Positions 16,954-25,990 of a stretch of 50,392 nt of DNA are shown piece by piece. Each line of letters opens with the position of its first letter. Position 1 is the first letter of the stretch. The stretch is from Chloroflexota bacterium (lineage in GTDB: Bacteria; Chloroflexota; Chloroflexia; Chloroflexales; Chloroflexaceae), in assembly GCA_030550625.1 (NCBI GenBank), contig JAUQOZ010000022.1, positions 1-50,392 on the forward strand, in the 5' to 3' direction. The position numbers and the translations under genes were made by a program. Under the pieces are notes generated by a model that saw only the letters and a program-made list of their open reading frames with translations, ran no database searches and was not told the DNA's origin.

Positions 16954-17976
16954 TCACTTCGCCCGCGGCAAGTGCAACACCAGATGCTCAAGCGCCAGTT
17001 GCGGGTTGACGTTCTCGCGCAGTTGTTGGGCAGCAGCAATGATCTGCTGCAAGAAGGCCAGCGCCGCCGCCGGCGTGACCCGCCGGGCCGCCGCCGCGAG
17101 TTCGGCCCGCCGGTCAACGTTTGTCACCGCCTCGTCACAACCGGAAGCGACATATATCACATCACGCCACCAGCTCTGCCACAACTCCAGCCATGCCAGC
17201 GCCGTCTCTTGCTCGCCGGCGCGGTACTCTTTCGCCCGTTGCTCGGCCCAGCGCAAACCCGCGCTCAGGTCTTGCTCGGCCAACCCGATCAATTCCGCCA
17301 ACTGCTCGCGCCGCGCTGCTTGCGCTGCCGGATCGGCCAGCATATTGATCGCCCACCCGACCCGGCCACTGCTCCATGCCGCGAGCTCTGTGGCCAACGC
17401 CGGCGCCGCGCCGCGCGCTTGCAGCGCCGCTGCGACTTGCTCGCGCGGCAGCGGACGCAACCGCAGCACCCGGCAACGCGAGACGATCGTCGGCAGCAAT
17501 TCGCTACTATGCGCTACTAACAACAACGTCGCGTAATCGGGCGGCTCTTCCAGCGTCTTGAGCATCGCGTTGGCCGCCTCTTCGCTTAGCCGCTCGGCAT
17601 CGTGCAAGATCAACACCCGCCGCGCCGCTTCGTAAGGCCGCAAGGCAATATCGCGCTGCCATTCCCGAATCGTCGCAATCTTCAGCTCTTTCTGCCGCGC
17701 CGCCTCATCCGCCTTTGCCGCCGCCGCTTGCGTCGCCATTCCAGCCACCCGCACATCAGGATGGTTGCCGCGCTCGATCCGCCGGCACGTCCGGCATTGC
17801 AAACATGGATCGCCCGTCTGCCGCTCGCAGTTCAACGCCTGCGCCATGCGCAACGCCAGCAGCGATTTGCCGATCCCCGGCGGCCCGGCAAACAAGTAGG
17901 CATGCGCCACCCGGTTCGACCGGATGTTGCTGCGCAATTGTTCAATTGCCCATTCGTGACCGTCAATATCCCACAT
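16954..17976 (-). CDS. holB: DNA polymerase III delta-prime subunit
   Basis: 340 residues from the ATG at 17976 (MWDIDGHEWAIEQL). The frame opens at 18027, but the extra 17 residues are encoded by an intergenic hairpin and are not family-like. AAA+ clamp-loader features are Walker A at 31-38 (GPPGIGKS), a four-cysteine zinc module at C50, C58, C61 and C64, LILHDAERLSEEAANAMLK (Walker B region), LKTLEEPP, and the sensor-1 SRC motif in TIVSRCRVLRLRPL. Delta-prime acts in the clamp-loader complex that places the sliding clamp on DNA. It lies just downstream of the KAS gene on the same strand, separated by a hairpin. Confidence 0.92.
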   Translation of the reverse strand: MWDIDGHEWAIEQLRSNIRSNRVAHAYLFAGPPGIGKSLLALRMAQALNCERQTGDPCLQCRTCRRIERGNHPDVRVAGMATQAAAAKADEAARQKELKIATIREWQRDIALRPYEAARRVLILHDAERLSEEAANAMLKTLEEPPDYATLLLVAHSSELLPTIVSRCRVLRLRPLPREQVAAALQARGAAPALATELAAWSSGRVGWAINMLADPAAQAARREQLAELIGLAEQDLSAGLRWAEQRAKEYRAGEQETALAWLELWQSWWRDVIYVASGCDEAVTNVDRRAELAAAARRVTPAAALAFLQQIIAAAQQLRENVNPQLALEHLVLHLPRAK

Positions 17977-17990
17977 GGCATTTGATGTGC

Positions 17991-18014
17991 GAGAGCCGCA
18001 CGGCGGTGCGGCTC
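17991..18014. repeat. GAGCCGCAC hairpin, second copy of the palindromic element
   Basis: A 9-bp stem (17993-18001 with 18006-18014) sits between the KAS stop and the holB start. The core GAGAGCCGCACGGC is identical to the palindrome at 13194-13229. It probably serves as terminator or mRNA end of the KAS gene. Confidence 0.65.
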
Positions 18015-18042
18015 CCTGCTGCGCCAATGAACCTGTGTTGGA

Positions 18043-19458
18043 TTACAGCAACTTGCGGAAGGCCAACACGGCATTCACCCCGCCAAACCCAAACGAATTG
18101 GAAATCGCCACTTGCAATGCCGCTGGACGGGCTTCGTTCGGCACATAATCCAAATCGCATTCCGGGTCAGGGTGTTCGAGGTTAATTGTCGGTGGAATTA
18201 GACCGTGGTGCAGAGCGAGGATCGTTGCCGCCGCCTCGACCGCACCCGCCGCACCGGTCAGATGGCCGATCATCGACTTGATCGAACTGATCGGCACACT
18301 GTAGGCATATTCACCAAACACGTGCTTAATCGCCCGCGTCTCGGCGATGTCGCCAGCCGGTGTACTGGTAGCATGGGCGTTGATGTAGTCAACTTGCTGC
18401 GGCGCTAGCCGGGCATGCTGCAAGGCCCGCCGCATCGCCAACGCTGCCCCTTCGCCGTCGGGATCGGGGGCGGTCACATGATACGCATCTGCCGAGACGC
18501 CATACCCGATCAGCTCGGCGAGGATCGGCGCGCCACGCCGCTGCGCGCTGCTCAGCCGTTCCAGCACTAGCACCGCCGCGCCTTCTCCCGGCACAAACCC
18601 ATCGCGCAGCGCGTCAAACGGGCGCGAGGCCCGCTCCGGCATATCATTGCTGCGCGTGCTCAAGGCCCGCAACACGCAGAAGGCCCCCAAACTCAGCGCC
18701 GTGATCGGCGCTTCAGCCCCGCCGGCCAGCATCACCTCGGCATCGCCGCGCCGGATCACTTCTGCCGCCTCGCCGATCGCTTGCGCCCCTGCCGCGCACG
18801 CCGTACAGATTGAAGTTGTGTAGCCGCGGAGGCCAAGGTGAATTGCGACTTGGCTCGACGGCATGTTGGGCAAGGCCGCCGGAATAAAGAACGGACTAAT
18901 CTTCATCCCCCCGCGCTGGACGAGCGTTATCGCCGCTTGCTCAACATCCGGCATCGACGTTGTGCCGCTCGCGATCAAGACGCCGATCTCATCGCGCGCC
19001 ATCCGTTCCAGTGGAAGCTGGGCATGCTCAACCGCCATGCGCGCCGCCGCCACCGCCATTTGGCTGGCCCGCGACATCCGCCGCGCCTCTTTCGCATCCA
19101 TAAATGCCTGCGGCTGAAAGTCGTTGGCTTGCCCGGCGAGCTGGCACGGATACCCGCTCGGATCGAAAAAGGTGATCCGCCCGATTGCGCTCCGTCCAGC
19201 CGCTAATCCGGCCCAAAACGGCTCGACGCCGACCCCAAACGGCGAGATGATCCCCATCCCGGTCACCACAATCCGTTGATCAGGCGGCTGCTGATCGTTC
19301 GCTACGGTCTGCGGTTCCACCGCCGGTTCGTCAGCCAGCACTTCGGCCAGCAGCGCCTCGATCTGCGCTTCAATCGCTTCATCTGGCACATGCTCGCGCA
19401 CGAGACCGAGCAGCTCGACCCGCAACGCTGCGCGCCGATCCAGTGCTCGCGGGGTCAT
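18043..19458 (-). CDS. fabF: Beta-ketoacyl-ACP synthase II-type enzyme with N-terminal extension
   Basis: 471 residues, about 60 longer than typical FabF. The condensing-enzyme fold starts at about residue 62 ([14 protein letters not shown]). The catalytic triad is complete: C221 in CTACAAG, H362 in NAHATST and H399 in [10 protein letters not shown]. The glycine-rich [10 protein letters not shown] lies at the end. It elongates acyl-ACP with malonyl-ACP in fatty-acid or polyketide synthesis. The first 60 residues are charged, predicted helical ([20 protein letters not shown]), and not part of the catalytic fold. Their look is loosely reminiscent of a short carrier or docking helix, but there is no phosphopantetheine serine motif. 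It is divergent from hisC. No other fatty-acid gene is adjacent. Confidence 0.85.
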   Translation of the reverse strand: MTPRALDRRAALRVELLGLVREHVPDEAIEAQIEALLAEVLADEPAVEPQTVANDQQPPDQRIVVTGMGIISPFGVGVEPFWAGLAAGRSAIGRITFFDPSGYPCQLAGQANDFQPQAFMDAKEARRMSRASQMAVAAARMAVEHAQLPLERMARDEIGVLIASGTTSMPDVEQAAITLVQRGGMKISPFFIPAALPNMPSSQVAIHLGLRGYTTSICTACAAGAQAIGEAAEVIRRGDAEVMLAGGAEAPITALSLGAFCVLRALSTRSNDMPERASRPFDALRDGFVPGEGAAVLVLERLSSAQRRGAPILAELIGYGVSADAYHVTAPDPDGEGAALAMRRALQHARLAPQQVDYINAHATSTPAGDIAETRAIKHVFGEYAYSVPISSIKSMIGHLTGAAGAVEAAATILALHHGLIPPTINLEHPDPECDLDYVPNEARPAALQVAISNSFGFGGVNAVLAFRKLL

Positions 19459-19497
19459 GGCGTCCCTCCCTCAATGCAATTATTCAAGGTCTGAATT

Positions 19498-19526
19498 ATA
19501 CCACGCAGCCGTCATGCCTGTGGTAT
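19498..19526. promoter_or_regulatory. Small inverted repeat in the KAS/hisC divergent interval
   Basis: ATACCAC (19498-19504) and GTGGTAT (19520-19526) form an inverted repeat with a 15-base spacer in the 115-base divergent gap. It could be an operator; no known binding protein is recognised. Confidence 0.3.
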
Positions 19527-19573
19527 CATACTCGCCGAAGACGAGTTCAGCACATTCACCAAAAGCAATCATT

Positions 19574-20680
19574 ATGACGCCCGTTTTGCCCGGCCTTATC
19601 CGTCCTGAAATTGCCGATCTCGAAGCCTATACGCCGATCGTGCCGCTCGAAGTGCTCGCCGAGCGCCTTGGCCTGCCGGTTGAGCAGATTGTTAAGCTTG
19701 ACGCGAACGAGAATCCGTATGGCCCCGCGCCGGCGGCGTTGGCAGCGTTGCAACATACCGCAACGTACCATATCTATCCCGACCCCGAACACACCGCGCT
19801 GCGCGCGGCGCTCGCCGGTTACACGGGCCGTCCCTCTGAGGAGATTCTCTGTGGGGCCGGCGCTGATGAGCTCATCGATCTCGTGTTGCGCTTGATTATC
19901 AACCCCGGCGACGCGATCATCGATTGCCCGCCCACCTTCGGCATGTACCGCTTTGACGCCGGGATCTGCGGCGGACGGGTGATCACCATCCCCCGCCAAC
20001 CTGACTTTAGCCTCGATCTACCGGCGATCGAGCGGGCGGCTGCCCAAGGCGCCAAGGCGATCTTCCTCACCGCTCCCAACAACCCCACCGGCAACCCGCT
20101 GCCACGCGCCGATTTGCTGCGCATCCTCGCATTGCCGCTGCTGGTGGTGGTTGATGAGGCGTATGTCGAGTTTGCCGAACCGGGCCGCTTGCCGGTTGGC
20201 GCGAGCGATTTGCTCGACGATTATCCCAATCTGGCGATTTTGCGCACCTTTAGCAAGTGGGCCGGCTTGGCCGGGTTGCGCGTTGGCTATGGTCTTTTCC
20301 CCCGCTGGCTGATCGAGCAGCTCTGGAAGATTAAGCAGCCGTATAACGTCTCGGTGGCTGCCCAAGCCGCCGCCATCGCTTCGCTTGAAGCGGTCGCCGA
20401 ATTGCACCAGCGCGTCCAAGCCATCGTCGCCGAACGCGAACGGCTCTTTACCCGTTTGCAAGCCTTCCCCTTCCTCACCCCCTTCCCCAGCGCCGCCAAC
20501 TTTATCCTCTGCCGGGTTGAAGGGCGCGATGCCCGCGAACTCAAGCTCGCGCTCGAACGGCGCGGTGTGCTGGTGCGCCATTACCGCACCCCGTTGCTCG
20601 ATGGCTATATCCGTATCAGCGTTGGCACCCCCGCCCAAACGGATGCCCTGCTCGCTACCCTCGCCGAGGTGTCGCAATGA
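19574..20680 (+). CDS. hisC: Histidinol-phosphate aminotransferase
   Basis: 368 residues, the usual length of HisC (class I/II PLP aminotransferase). Start at the ATG at 19574; the longer open frame is not conserved. Landmarks are [10 protein letters not shown] (substrate and N-terminal loop), the phosphate-binding [27 protein letters not shown] with the PLP-pyridine aspartate, and K228 in [16 protein letters not shown], which forms the Schiff base. It converts imidazole-acetol phosphate to histidinol phosphate. The stop overlaps the next start as ATGA, and the four genes to 22374 form a compact histidine cluster. Confidence 0.93.
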   Translation: MTPVLPGLIRPEIADLEAYTPIVPLEVLAERLGLPVEQIVKLDANENPYGPAPAALAALQHTATYHIYPDPEHTALRAALAGYTGRPSEEILCGAGADELIDLVLRLIINPGDAIIDCPPTFGMYRFDAGICGGRVITIPRQPDFSLDLPAIERAAAQGAKAIFLTAPNNPTGNPLPRADLLRILALPLLVVVDEAYVEFAEPGRLPVGASDLLDDYPNLAILRTFSKWAGLAGLRVGYGLFPRWLIEQLWKIKQPYNVSVAAQAAAIASLEAVAELHQRVQAIVAERERLFTRLQAFPFLTPFPSAANFILCRVEGRDARELKLALERRGVLVRHYRTPLLDGYIRISVGTPAQTDALLATLAEVSQ

Positions 20681-21462
20681 CTGCATCGCTCGAACCTATG
20701 CTGGCGTTTGCCCGCCAGATCGCTCACGAAGCCGGCCAGATCACTCTGCGCTATTTCCAGCAGGGTGTTGCGATTGAACGCAAAGCCGATGAATCGCCGG
20801 TGACGATTGCCGACCGCGAGGCCGAACGCTATCTGCGGGCCGCGATTGCCGCCGCTTACCCCGATCACGCGGTGCTTGGCGAAGAAGATGGTCTGAGTGG
20901 CAGCGAACATGCCACATTTCGCTGGGTGCTCGATCCCATCGACGGCACCAAGAGTTTTGTCCGCGGCGTGCCGTTGTACGGCGTCCTGATCGGCTTGCTC
21001 CGCGATGGCGAGCCGGTGCTCGGCGTAATCCATATTCCCGTCCTCGGTGAAATGGTCGCGGCGGCGCAGGGTTTGGGATGTACGTGGAATGGCCGGCCAT
21101 GCCGCGTTTCCAACGTCTCGTCGCTGCGCGAGAGTCTAGTCGTCGGCACGATTGCCCATGGCTACGAGCAGTATGGCCGCGCTGAAGCCTTCCAGCGCAT
21201 TGTGCGCCGTGCCGGTCTGTTCCGCACGTGGGGCGATTGCTACGGTTATGTGCTGGTGGCCACCGGTCGCGCCGAAGTCGCGCTCGATCCGCAAATGAAT
21301 GTGTGGGACGCCGCCGCGCTCTTGCCGATTCTGACCGAGGCTGGCGGCGCCTATACCGATTGGCAAGGTGCGCCGACAATCTACCATCACGAAGGCATTG
21401 GCAGCAACCGCCACGTCTTGCCCGAACTATTAGCTTTGATTACTGGCGAGGAACAGCCATGA
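20677..21462 (+). CDS. hisN: Inositol-monophosphatase-family phosphatase, probable histidinol-phosphatase
   Basis: 261 residues. Metal-binding motifs of the IMPase superfamily are complete: GEEDG (first metal glutamate), [12 protein letters not shown] (DPIDGT) and [17 protein letters not shown] (WDxAA). The [10 protein letters not shown] stretch after DPIDGTK is characteristic of HisN-type histidinol-phosphatases, whereas inositol phosphatases usually have NF.HG.P. Its position directly after hisC, with overlapping ATGA codons, supports histidinol-phosphate as substrate. It dephosphorylates the product of HisC-catalysed transamination. A more general inositol or sugar phosphatase activity cannot be excluded. 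Confidence 0.85.
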   Translation: MTASLEPMLAFARQIAHEAGQITLRYFQQGVAIERKADESPVTIADREAERYLRAAIAAAYPDHAVLGEEDGLSGSEHATFRWVLDPIDGTKSFVRGVPLYGVLIGLLRDGEPVLGVIHIPVLGEMVAAAQGLGCTWNGRPCRVSNVSSLRESLVVGTIAHGYEQYGRAEAFQRIVRRAGLFRTWGDCYGYVLVATGRAEVALDPQMNVWDAAALLPILTEAGGAYTDWQGAPTIYHHEGIGSNRHVLPELLALITGEEQP

Positions 21463-21785
21463 ACGCCGACGACTATCAGCGCTTGGCCATGCGCACCTTG
21501 GCCGCCGGCCTGTCACCCCAAGAGCGGCTTGCCAACGCTGCGCTTGGCCTCAATGGCGAAGCCGGCGAGGTTGCCGATACGGTGAAAAAACACCTCTTCC
21601 ACGGCCACCCGCTCGACCGCGACGCCCTGATGAAAGAGTTAGGCGATGTGTTGTGGTACGTGGCGTTGGCCTGCGATACGCTTGACATATCGCTCGGCGC
21701 AGTGATGGCGGCCAATATCGAGAAGTTGCGCCGCCGCTACCCAGAAGGATTCAGCAGTGAGCGAAGCCAACAGCGCAGTGAGTGA
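21459..21785 (+). CDS. MazG-like nucleotide pyrophosphohydrolase in the histidine cluster
   Basis: 108 residues from the ATG at 21459, overlapping the hisN stop as ATGA. The all-alpha NTP pyrophosphatase pattern is visible: [17 protein letters not shown], with two glutamates three apart, then [14 protein letters not shown], giving the E..D pair. Together these form the magnesium site. This superfamily includes MazG, dUTPases and HisE (phosphoribosyl-ATP pyrophosphohydrolase). It is tightly packed between hisN and hisB (29-base overlap with hisB). It could therefore act in histidine synthesis in place of HisE, or clean up nucleotides. The sequence looks more MazG-like than classical HisE, so the role is open. 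Confidence 0.75.
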   Translation: MNADDYQRLAMRTLAAGLSPQERLANAALGLNGEAGEVADTVKKHLFHGHPLDRDALMKELGDVLWYVALACDTLDISLGAVMAANIEKLRRRYPEGFSSERSQQRSE

Positions 21786-22374
21786 CATCCGTCGCGCTAC
21801 CGTCGATCGCATCACCGGCGAGACGAGCATTTCGCTGACCCTGACGATCGATGGCAGCGGGCAGGCTGATGTGCAGACTGGAATCGGGTTCCTCGACCAC
21901 ATGCTCACCCTGTGGGCGCGTCACGGTCTGTTTGATCTCACCGTCCGCGCTCATGGCGATCTCCACGTCGACGAGCACCATACCGCCGAAGATGTGTGTA
22001 TCTGTTTGGGTCGCGCCATCGATCAGGCCCTCGGCGCGCGCGCCGGCATCGTCCGCACCGCCCATAGCTTCGTGCCGATGGATGAAGCGCTGGCGTTGGT
22101 GGCGATCGATCTAGGCGGCAGACCTTACTGCGTGGTGCAGGCCGAGTTTGTCACGCCCCGCGTGGGCCAGCTTGGCACCGACTTGATCGCGCACCTCTTC
22201 GAGAGTATCGCCTTTCATGGCCGTTTCAACCTACACGCGCAGGTCTTGTACGGGCGCAACGACCACCACAAGATCGAGGCGCTGTTTAAAGCCTGCGGGC
22301 GCGCGCTTGATGCCGCCACCCGCATCGATCCGCGTCTCGGCGGCGCGGTGCCGAGCACGAAGGGGGTCTTGTAA
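21757..22374 (+). CDS. hisB: Imidazoleglycerol-phosphate dehydratase
   Basis: 205 residues from the GTG at 21757, which has AGAAGGA seven bases upstream; an in-frame GTG at 21778 is an alternative. It is the monofunctional HisB dehydratase. Manganese-binding motifs are [29 protein letters not shown], the second-half [18 protein letters not shown] and [17 protein letters not shown]. It dehydrates imidazoleglycerol phosphate to imidazole-acetol phosphate, the substrate of HisC. It is the last gene of the hisC-hisN-mazG-hisB cluster. A hairpin follows at 22390-22411. Confidence 0.95.
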   Translation: MSEANSAVSDIRRATVDRITGETSISLTLTIDGSGQADVQTGIGFLDHMLTLWARHGLFDLTVRAHGDLHVDEHHTAEDVCICLGRAIDQALGARAGIVRTAHSFVPMDEALALVAIDLGGRPYCVVQAEFVTPRVGQLGTDLIAHLFESIAFHGRFNLHAQVLYGRNDHHKIEALFKACGRALDAATRIDPRLGGAVPSTKGVL

Positions 22375-22389
22375 GAGTCCGATCATCGG

Positions 22390-22411
22390 TCGTGGGAGCA
22401 ACACCCCACGA
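22390..22411 (+). terminator. Hairpin after hisB
   Basis: A 7-bp stem TCGTGGG (22390-22396) with CCCACGA (22405-22411) lies 16 bases after the hisB stop. The tail TCGCTTATT is only weakly T-rich. The rest of the gap (22430-22480) resembles the hairpin repeats of 24766-25640. Confidence 0.4.
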
Positions 22412-22522
22412 TCGCTTATTCCCCAACCACTACTCGCTCCCGCACCCAAGCGCGGGGTTGTGGGTGAGGGCCGTCGCCCCGCTTAACCCATGCAACTGGA
22501 TACCTACCCTTGAGGAGCTGCT

Positions 22523-23509
22523 ATGATTGGGTTCGTCGCTGCGGCTGTGCTAAGCTTCGTGCCGGCCTTTATCTACGCCAGTATCGCCTACTGGCTCGAC
22601 CGGTTTGAAAAAGAGCCGCGCCGCCTGCTGTTCGGCGCGTTCCTGTGGGGCGCATTTGTCGCCACCTTGGGCGCGATTGTCTGGACAGGCATAGCCCAAG
22701 CGTCGTTAGCCATCTTTATCGGTGAAGCCTCGGCTGAAGTAGCCGGCACCACCTTGCTCGCGCCACTCGTCGAAGAGAGCTTGAAGGGGATTGCCGTCGT
22801 CATCATTATGTTCGCCTTCCCCGAAGAGTTCGACTCGCGCCTCGATGGCATGCTCTATGCAGCGATCACAGCGCTCGGCTTTGCTGCCACCGAAAATCTG
22901 CTCTACCTCTACTTTTTCGGCTATACCGAGGATGGGTTTGGCGGTCTGATCACGCTCTTTGTCCTGAGAGTGATTTTGGGCGGCTGGGGTCACGCCGTCT
23001 ATACCGCATGGATCGGCTTAGGGTTAGCGATGTCTCGCCTGCACCCCAACCGCATTGTGCGCATCATCTCGCCCTTTGCCGGCTGGCTGCTCGCCGTCTG
23101 CCTGCACGCCTTGCACAATACTATGGCGGTCTTTTTGGCCGGCGAATTTGGCTTAACCGGTCTCGGCCTCACCCTGCTGGTTGACTGGTCAACGTGGGTG
23201 GTCGTTTTGGGGTTAGTGATCTGGGAAATTCGGCGCGAACAGCATCACATCGCAACGTACTTGGCCGAAGAGGTCTCTGCCGGGATTATCTCGCCAGCGC
23301 ATTACGCAGCAGCCAAATCATTCAGCGGCCAACTGCGCAACCGGACGCGCAGCGCCGCTGCTCGCCGCTTCTACGAAGCGTGTGCTGAACTGGCCCACAA
23401 GAAACACCACCTCGCCACCGGGGTCGGCAACCAGCGCAATACCATCGTCCGCATCAATCAACTGCGCCGCGAGATTGCCCAACTCGCCCCTGAAGTGCCA
23501 GCAGTGTAA
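22523..23509 (+). CDS. PrsW-family intramembrane metalloprotease
   Basis: 328 residues with about seven or eight hydrophobic segments in the first 230. The conserved PrsW motifs are in order: APLVEESLKGIAVV (EExxK), ALGFAATENLLYLYFFG (ExxN), LRVILGGWGHAVYTAWIGLG (histidine) and CLHALHNTMAV (HxxHN). These glutamates and histidines are thought to form the intramembrane active site. The soluble tail (about 245-328) is basic and helical. In Bacillus, PrsW cleaves an anti-sigma factor. Here no anti-sigma target is adjacent; the STAS/anti-sigma pair at 38109-38860 is soluble and not an obvious substrate. The start has GAGGAG upstream (22511-22516). Confidence 0.85.
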   Translation: MIGFVAAAVLSFVPAFIYASIAYWLDRFEKEPRRLLFGAFLWGAFVATLGAIVWTGIAQASLAIFIGEASAEVAGTTLLAPLVEESLKGIAVVIIMFAFPEEFDSRLDGMLYAAITALGFAATENLLYLYFFGYTEDGFGGLITLFVLRVILGGWGHAVYTAWIGLGLAMSRLHPNRIVRIISPFAGWLLAVCLHALHNTMAVFLAGEFGLTGLGLTLLVDWSTWVVVLGLVIWEIRREQHHIATYLAEEVSAGIISPAHYAAAKSFSGQLRNRTRSAAARRFYEACAELAHKKHHLATGVGNQRNTIVRINQLRREIAQLAPEVPAV

Positions 23510-23512
23510 GAC

Positions 23513-24079
23513 CTACCCGCGCAAGTGTTCAGCGATCCGGTGGCGCGTGCGCCGGTACGAGCGGTGGCACAATTCCAACAACAGTCGTTGTTCGGCTTGC
23601 ACCCGCCGCCGCTCCTCTTCACACTGTTCGGTATGCGCAATCGCTGCCTGCAACTCAGCCGCCATCGCCGTGAGATCCGCCAACGCCTGCTCAGCAAATG
23701 GCGGTTGGGGATGCATCAAGCCCAGCACCGCTGCCAACCGGCGTAAACTATTGAGCAGATCGTTCGCTGTCAACGCCCCCGCCGCCGAGTCAGGCTCAAA
23801 GAGTTGCAAGTACGGCGCATCAGTACCAACCAGCTCGATCACTTGCCGGCGGACATGGGCATACAAACGCTGCGCACGCACCTCACACTCCCACCGTACC
23901 GCCAATGCTGCCCGCCACGCCGCTAATGCCGCCGCACTCTGCTCTTGCTGCTCGGTCAAGATTGCCCGCAGTTGCGTGTGATGCACAAGCTCTTCTTCGG
24001 CAAACGGCAACCGGTGGCGCAATTGATCGAGTAGCGTGATGATCTGATTGAGGGGATCAATAGGTGGAGTTTGAAGCAT
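23513..24079 (-). CDS. Conserved-looking hypothetical protein, helical
   Basis: 188 residues from the ATG at 24079 (MLQTPPIDPLNQI). The frame is open to 24175, but upstream codons run into AT-rich promoter-like sequence. The protein is almost wholly alpha-helical and glutamine/glutamate/arginine rich, with heptad-like stretches (LTEQQEQSAAALAAWRAALA; HTEQCEEERRRVQAEQRLL). No catalytic motif, signal peptide or membrane segment is visible. It is convergent with prsW (3 bases apart) and divergent from the zinc-ribbon gene. I do not recognise the family. Confidence 0.6.
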   Translation of the reverse strand: MLQTPPIDPLNQIITLLDQLRHRLPFAEEELVHHTQLRAILTEQQEQSAAALAAWRAALAVRWECEVRAQRLYAHVRRQVIELVGTDAPYLQLFEPDSAAGALTANDLLNSLRRLAAVLGLMHPQPPFAEQALADLTAMAAELQAAIAHTEQCEEERRRVQAEQRLLLELCHRSYRRTRHRIAEHLRG

Positions 24080-24171
24080 AATGGCTGTCACGGCAGACCT
24101 CGCGGCATTCAAGAGGACAGCGATACAACTACAATATATCGTATCGCTATCTTGTGTTGGTCGTCTATAGT

Positions 24172-24237
24172 ACAACAGGTTGATTTTTGGTTAGGACTAG
24201 TGCCAGTCTAGGCATTGCATCCAGATCAACCTGTTGT
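24172..24237. repeat. 13-bp perfect inverted repeat in divergent promoter region
   Basis: ACAACAGGTTGAT (24172-24184) is repeated inverted as ATCAACCTGTTGT (24225-24237). The 40-base spacer itself contains a small GACT..AGTC symmetry. It lies between two divergent genes. It could be a pair of operator half-sites, a structured leader, or the ends of a tiny element. Confidence 0.5.
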
Positions 24238-24315
24238 TCGTCAAAGCAGTAGGAACGATTGGTTGCATGCTACAATGATCGCAGCGGCCACTGTAGGATA
24301 GATAAGGAGATAGTG

Positions 24316-24765
24316 ATGGGATTGCTCGATCAACTGAGTAAAACCATTTCGCAAGTCGGCGATCGGGCCAAATTCGAGGCCGAAAAGTTTCAGAAGACGA
24401 CCCGCTTGCAAGGCGAGATTAACGAGTTGCGCCGCCAGATCGATCAGAAGCTGTTGGAATTAGGCCAGCGGGCCTACGATCTGCAACGGGCCGGCCAGAT
24501 CCATGCCCCCACCCTCGCTGAGCTGGCGGCTGCGCTTGACCAGCTTCGCGCCATGCTGGTTGCCCGTGAAGAAGAACTTAAACAAGCGCAGAATGAGGTT
24601 TATATCGAACCCACCCCAGTCACGCAGCCAAAGCCTACCGTGCAATCAGTACCGATCAGTGAAGCTCCCCCAACGGCTGCCGGCCCCAAGATATGCCCGC
24701 AATGCGGCTTTCAGATGCCTGCCACCGCGATCTTTTGCCCAAGCTGCGGCACCCGCGTCGGCTAA
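24316..24765 (+). CDS. Zinc-ribbon protein with N-terminal coiled coil
   Basis: 149 residues from the ATG at 24316, behind AAGGAG. Residues 1-95 form a long amphipathic helix or coiled coil (EKFQKTTRLQGEINELRRQI). A proline/threonine/valine linker (about 97-120) follows. The C-terminus is a zinc ribbon with two CxxC pairs (ICPQCGFQMPATAIFCPSCG). Such proteins are common and small, and often pair with membrane or secretion functions; no activity is implied. It is monocistronic, and the non-coding repeat region starts right after it. Confidence 0.8.
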   Translation: MGLLDQLSKTISQVGDRAKFEAEKFQKTTRLQGEINELRRQIDQKLLELGQRAYDLQRAGQIHAPTLAELAAALDQLRAMLVAREEELKQAQNEVYIEPTPVTQPKPTVQSVPISEAPPTAAGPKICPQCGFQMPATAIFCPSCGTRVG

Positions 24766-25640
24766 TTGAGGAGTTGATCACTGTGCAATGCCTCAAAGCT
24801 TAGCCCTGATCCCTGCTCCCGCGCCAATGAGAGCGGGGCTGAGGGTGAGGATTACCCCTCCCCCAGCGGGGGAGGGGTCAGGGGTGGGGGCAAAGCAGTG
24901 CTTTTCCGAGCCATAGCACCCGGCCCTGAAGGGCCGGGCTAGGATGACAAAACCCGCTACGCGGGCTGATGGCCCTCACCCCCTAGCCCCCTCTCCTACC
25001 TGACGGTGGGAGAGAGGGAGCCGCGTGGTTGGCGAGAAAGGCACGGTTGAGCGGAACCCCACAGCGCCCCGCTCCCGCGCCGATATGAGCGGCGCCGGGG
25101 GAGGAGGGTATTTTTTTACCGCAGAGAGCGCAGAGGACGCGGAGGATGATCAGCATCCCAAAAACCTTTACATCCTCTGCGCCTTTGCGTTTTATCCCTC
25201 TGTATTCTTGGCGCCCTTTGCGCCTTTGCGTTCACATCCTTTGCGTCTTTGCCCTCTCTGCGCCTTTGGCGTTGGCCCTCACCCCCCAGCCCCCGCTCCC
25301 ACCTGACGGTGGGAGCGGGGGAGCCGCGTGGTTGGCGGGAACGGCACGGTTGAGCGGAACCCCGCAGCGTCCCGCTCCCGCACCAAGATGAGCGGGGCTG
25401 AGGGTGAGGATTACCCCTCCCCCAGCGGGGGAGAGGTCAGGGGTGGGGGCAAAGCAGTGCTGTTCCGCGCCATAGTACCCGGCCCTTCAGGGCCGGGCTA
25501 GGGGGACGAAGCCCGCAGCGCGGGTTGCTGGCCCTCCCCCCAGCCTCCTATACTGCGTTCCTGTATTCTGTCCACCTTTGAACGTGGGCTAAGAGGGAGC
25601 GGTTAGAACCGCCCCCTATCGCTCACCTCATCACCACATG
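24766..25640. repeat. Non-coding repeat region: nested direct repeats and hairpins
   Basis: This gene-free region is built of two repeated blocks in the order A1-B1-spacer-B2-A2, all in the same direction. A1 (about 24815-24994) matches A2 (about 25374-25553) at roughly nine bases in ten. B1 (24971-25083) matches B2 (25274-25386). Each block carries hairpins: a CCCGGCCCT-type stem with GAA or TTC at its centre (around 24921 and 25480), a CCCGC..GCGGG stem after it, and in B2 a perfect 13-bp stem (25291-25303 with 25308-25320, loop TGAC). Between B1 and B2 lies CTTTGCG-type low-complexity sequence. No coding potential is seen; open frames here are composition artefacts. Confidence 0.8.
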
Positions 25641-25675
25641 AAAAACCCCTTCTTCACGCCATTGTGAAGAAGGGG
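25641..25675 (-). terminator. Rho-independent terminator of the tRNA pair
   Basis: A 12-bp perfect stem (25646-25657 with 25664-25675), a 6-base loop, and five T residues on the minus strand (25645-25641). It lies 17 bases past the 3' end of tRNA-Gln. Confidence 0.9.
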
Positions 25676-25691
25676 CAATGGTATGGATTAT

Positions 25692-25765
<74 letters not shown>

Positions 25766-25768
25766 TCG

Positions 25769-25855
<87 letters not shown>

Positions 25856-25990
25856 ATGGCGCGGTTTCCCGACGCGACAACATAATACTACGCTCCCCCC
25901 ACTTTGTCAAATGGTTGGTGCGAACACCGCAGTGCGCCAACCGCAGCACAATGCGCTTCTGGCGCGCTGCTACGGCGCGCATCACTGCTC

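Noticed and set aside
20018-20686. 222-codon open frame on the minus strand inside hisC
   Set aside because: It lies fully opposite hisC, whose motifs are complete; its amino-acid content is an antisense artefact of a GC-rich gene.
25108-25270. CTTTGCG-type repeats considered as a CRISPR array
   Set aside because: Units are irregular, adjacent and lack spacers of constant length; no cas gene is near.
25025-25391. Proline-rich open frames in the repeat region
   Set aside because: They follow the hairpin repeats, differ in frame between repeat copies and have no ribosome binding site.
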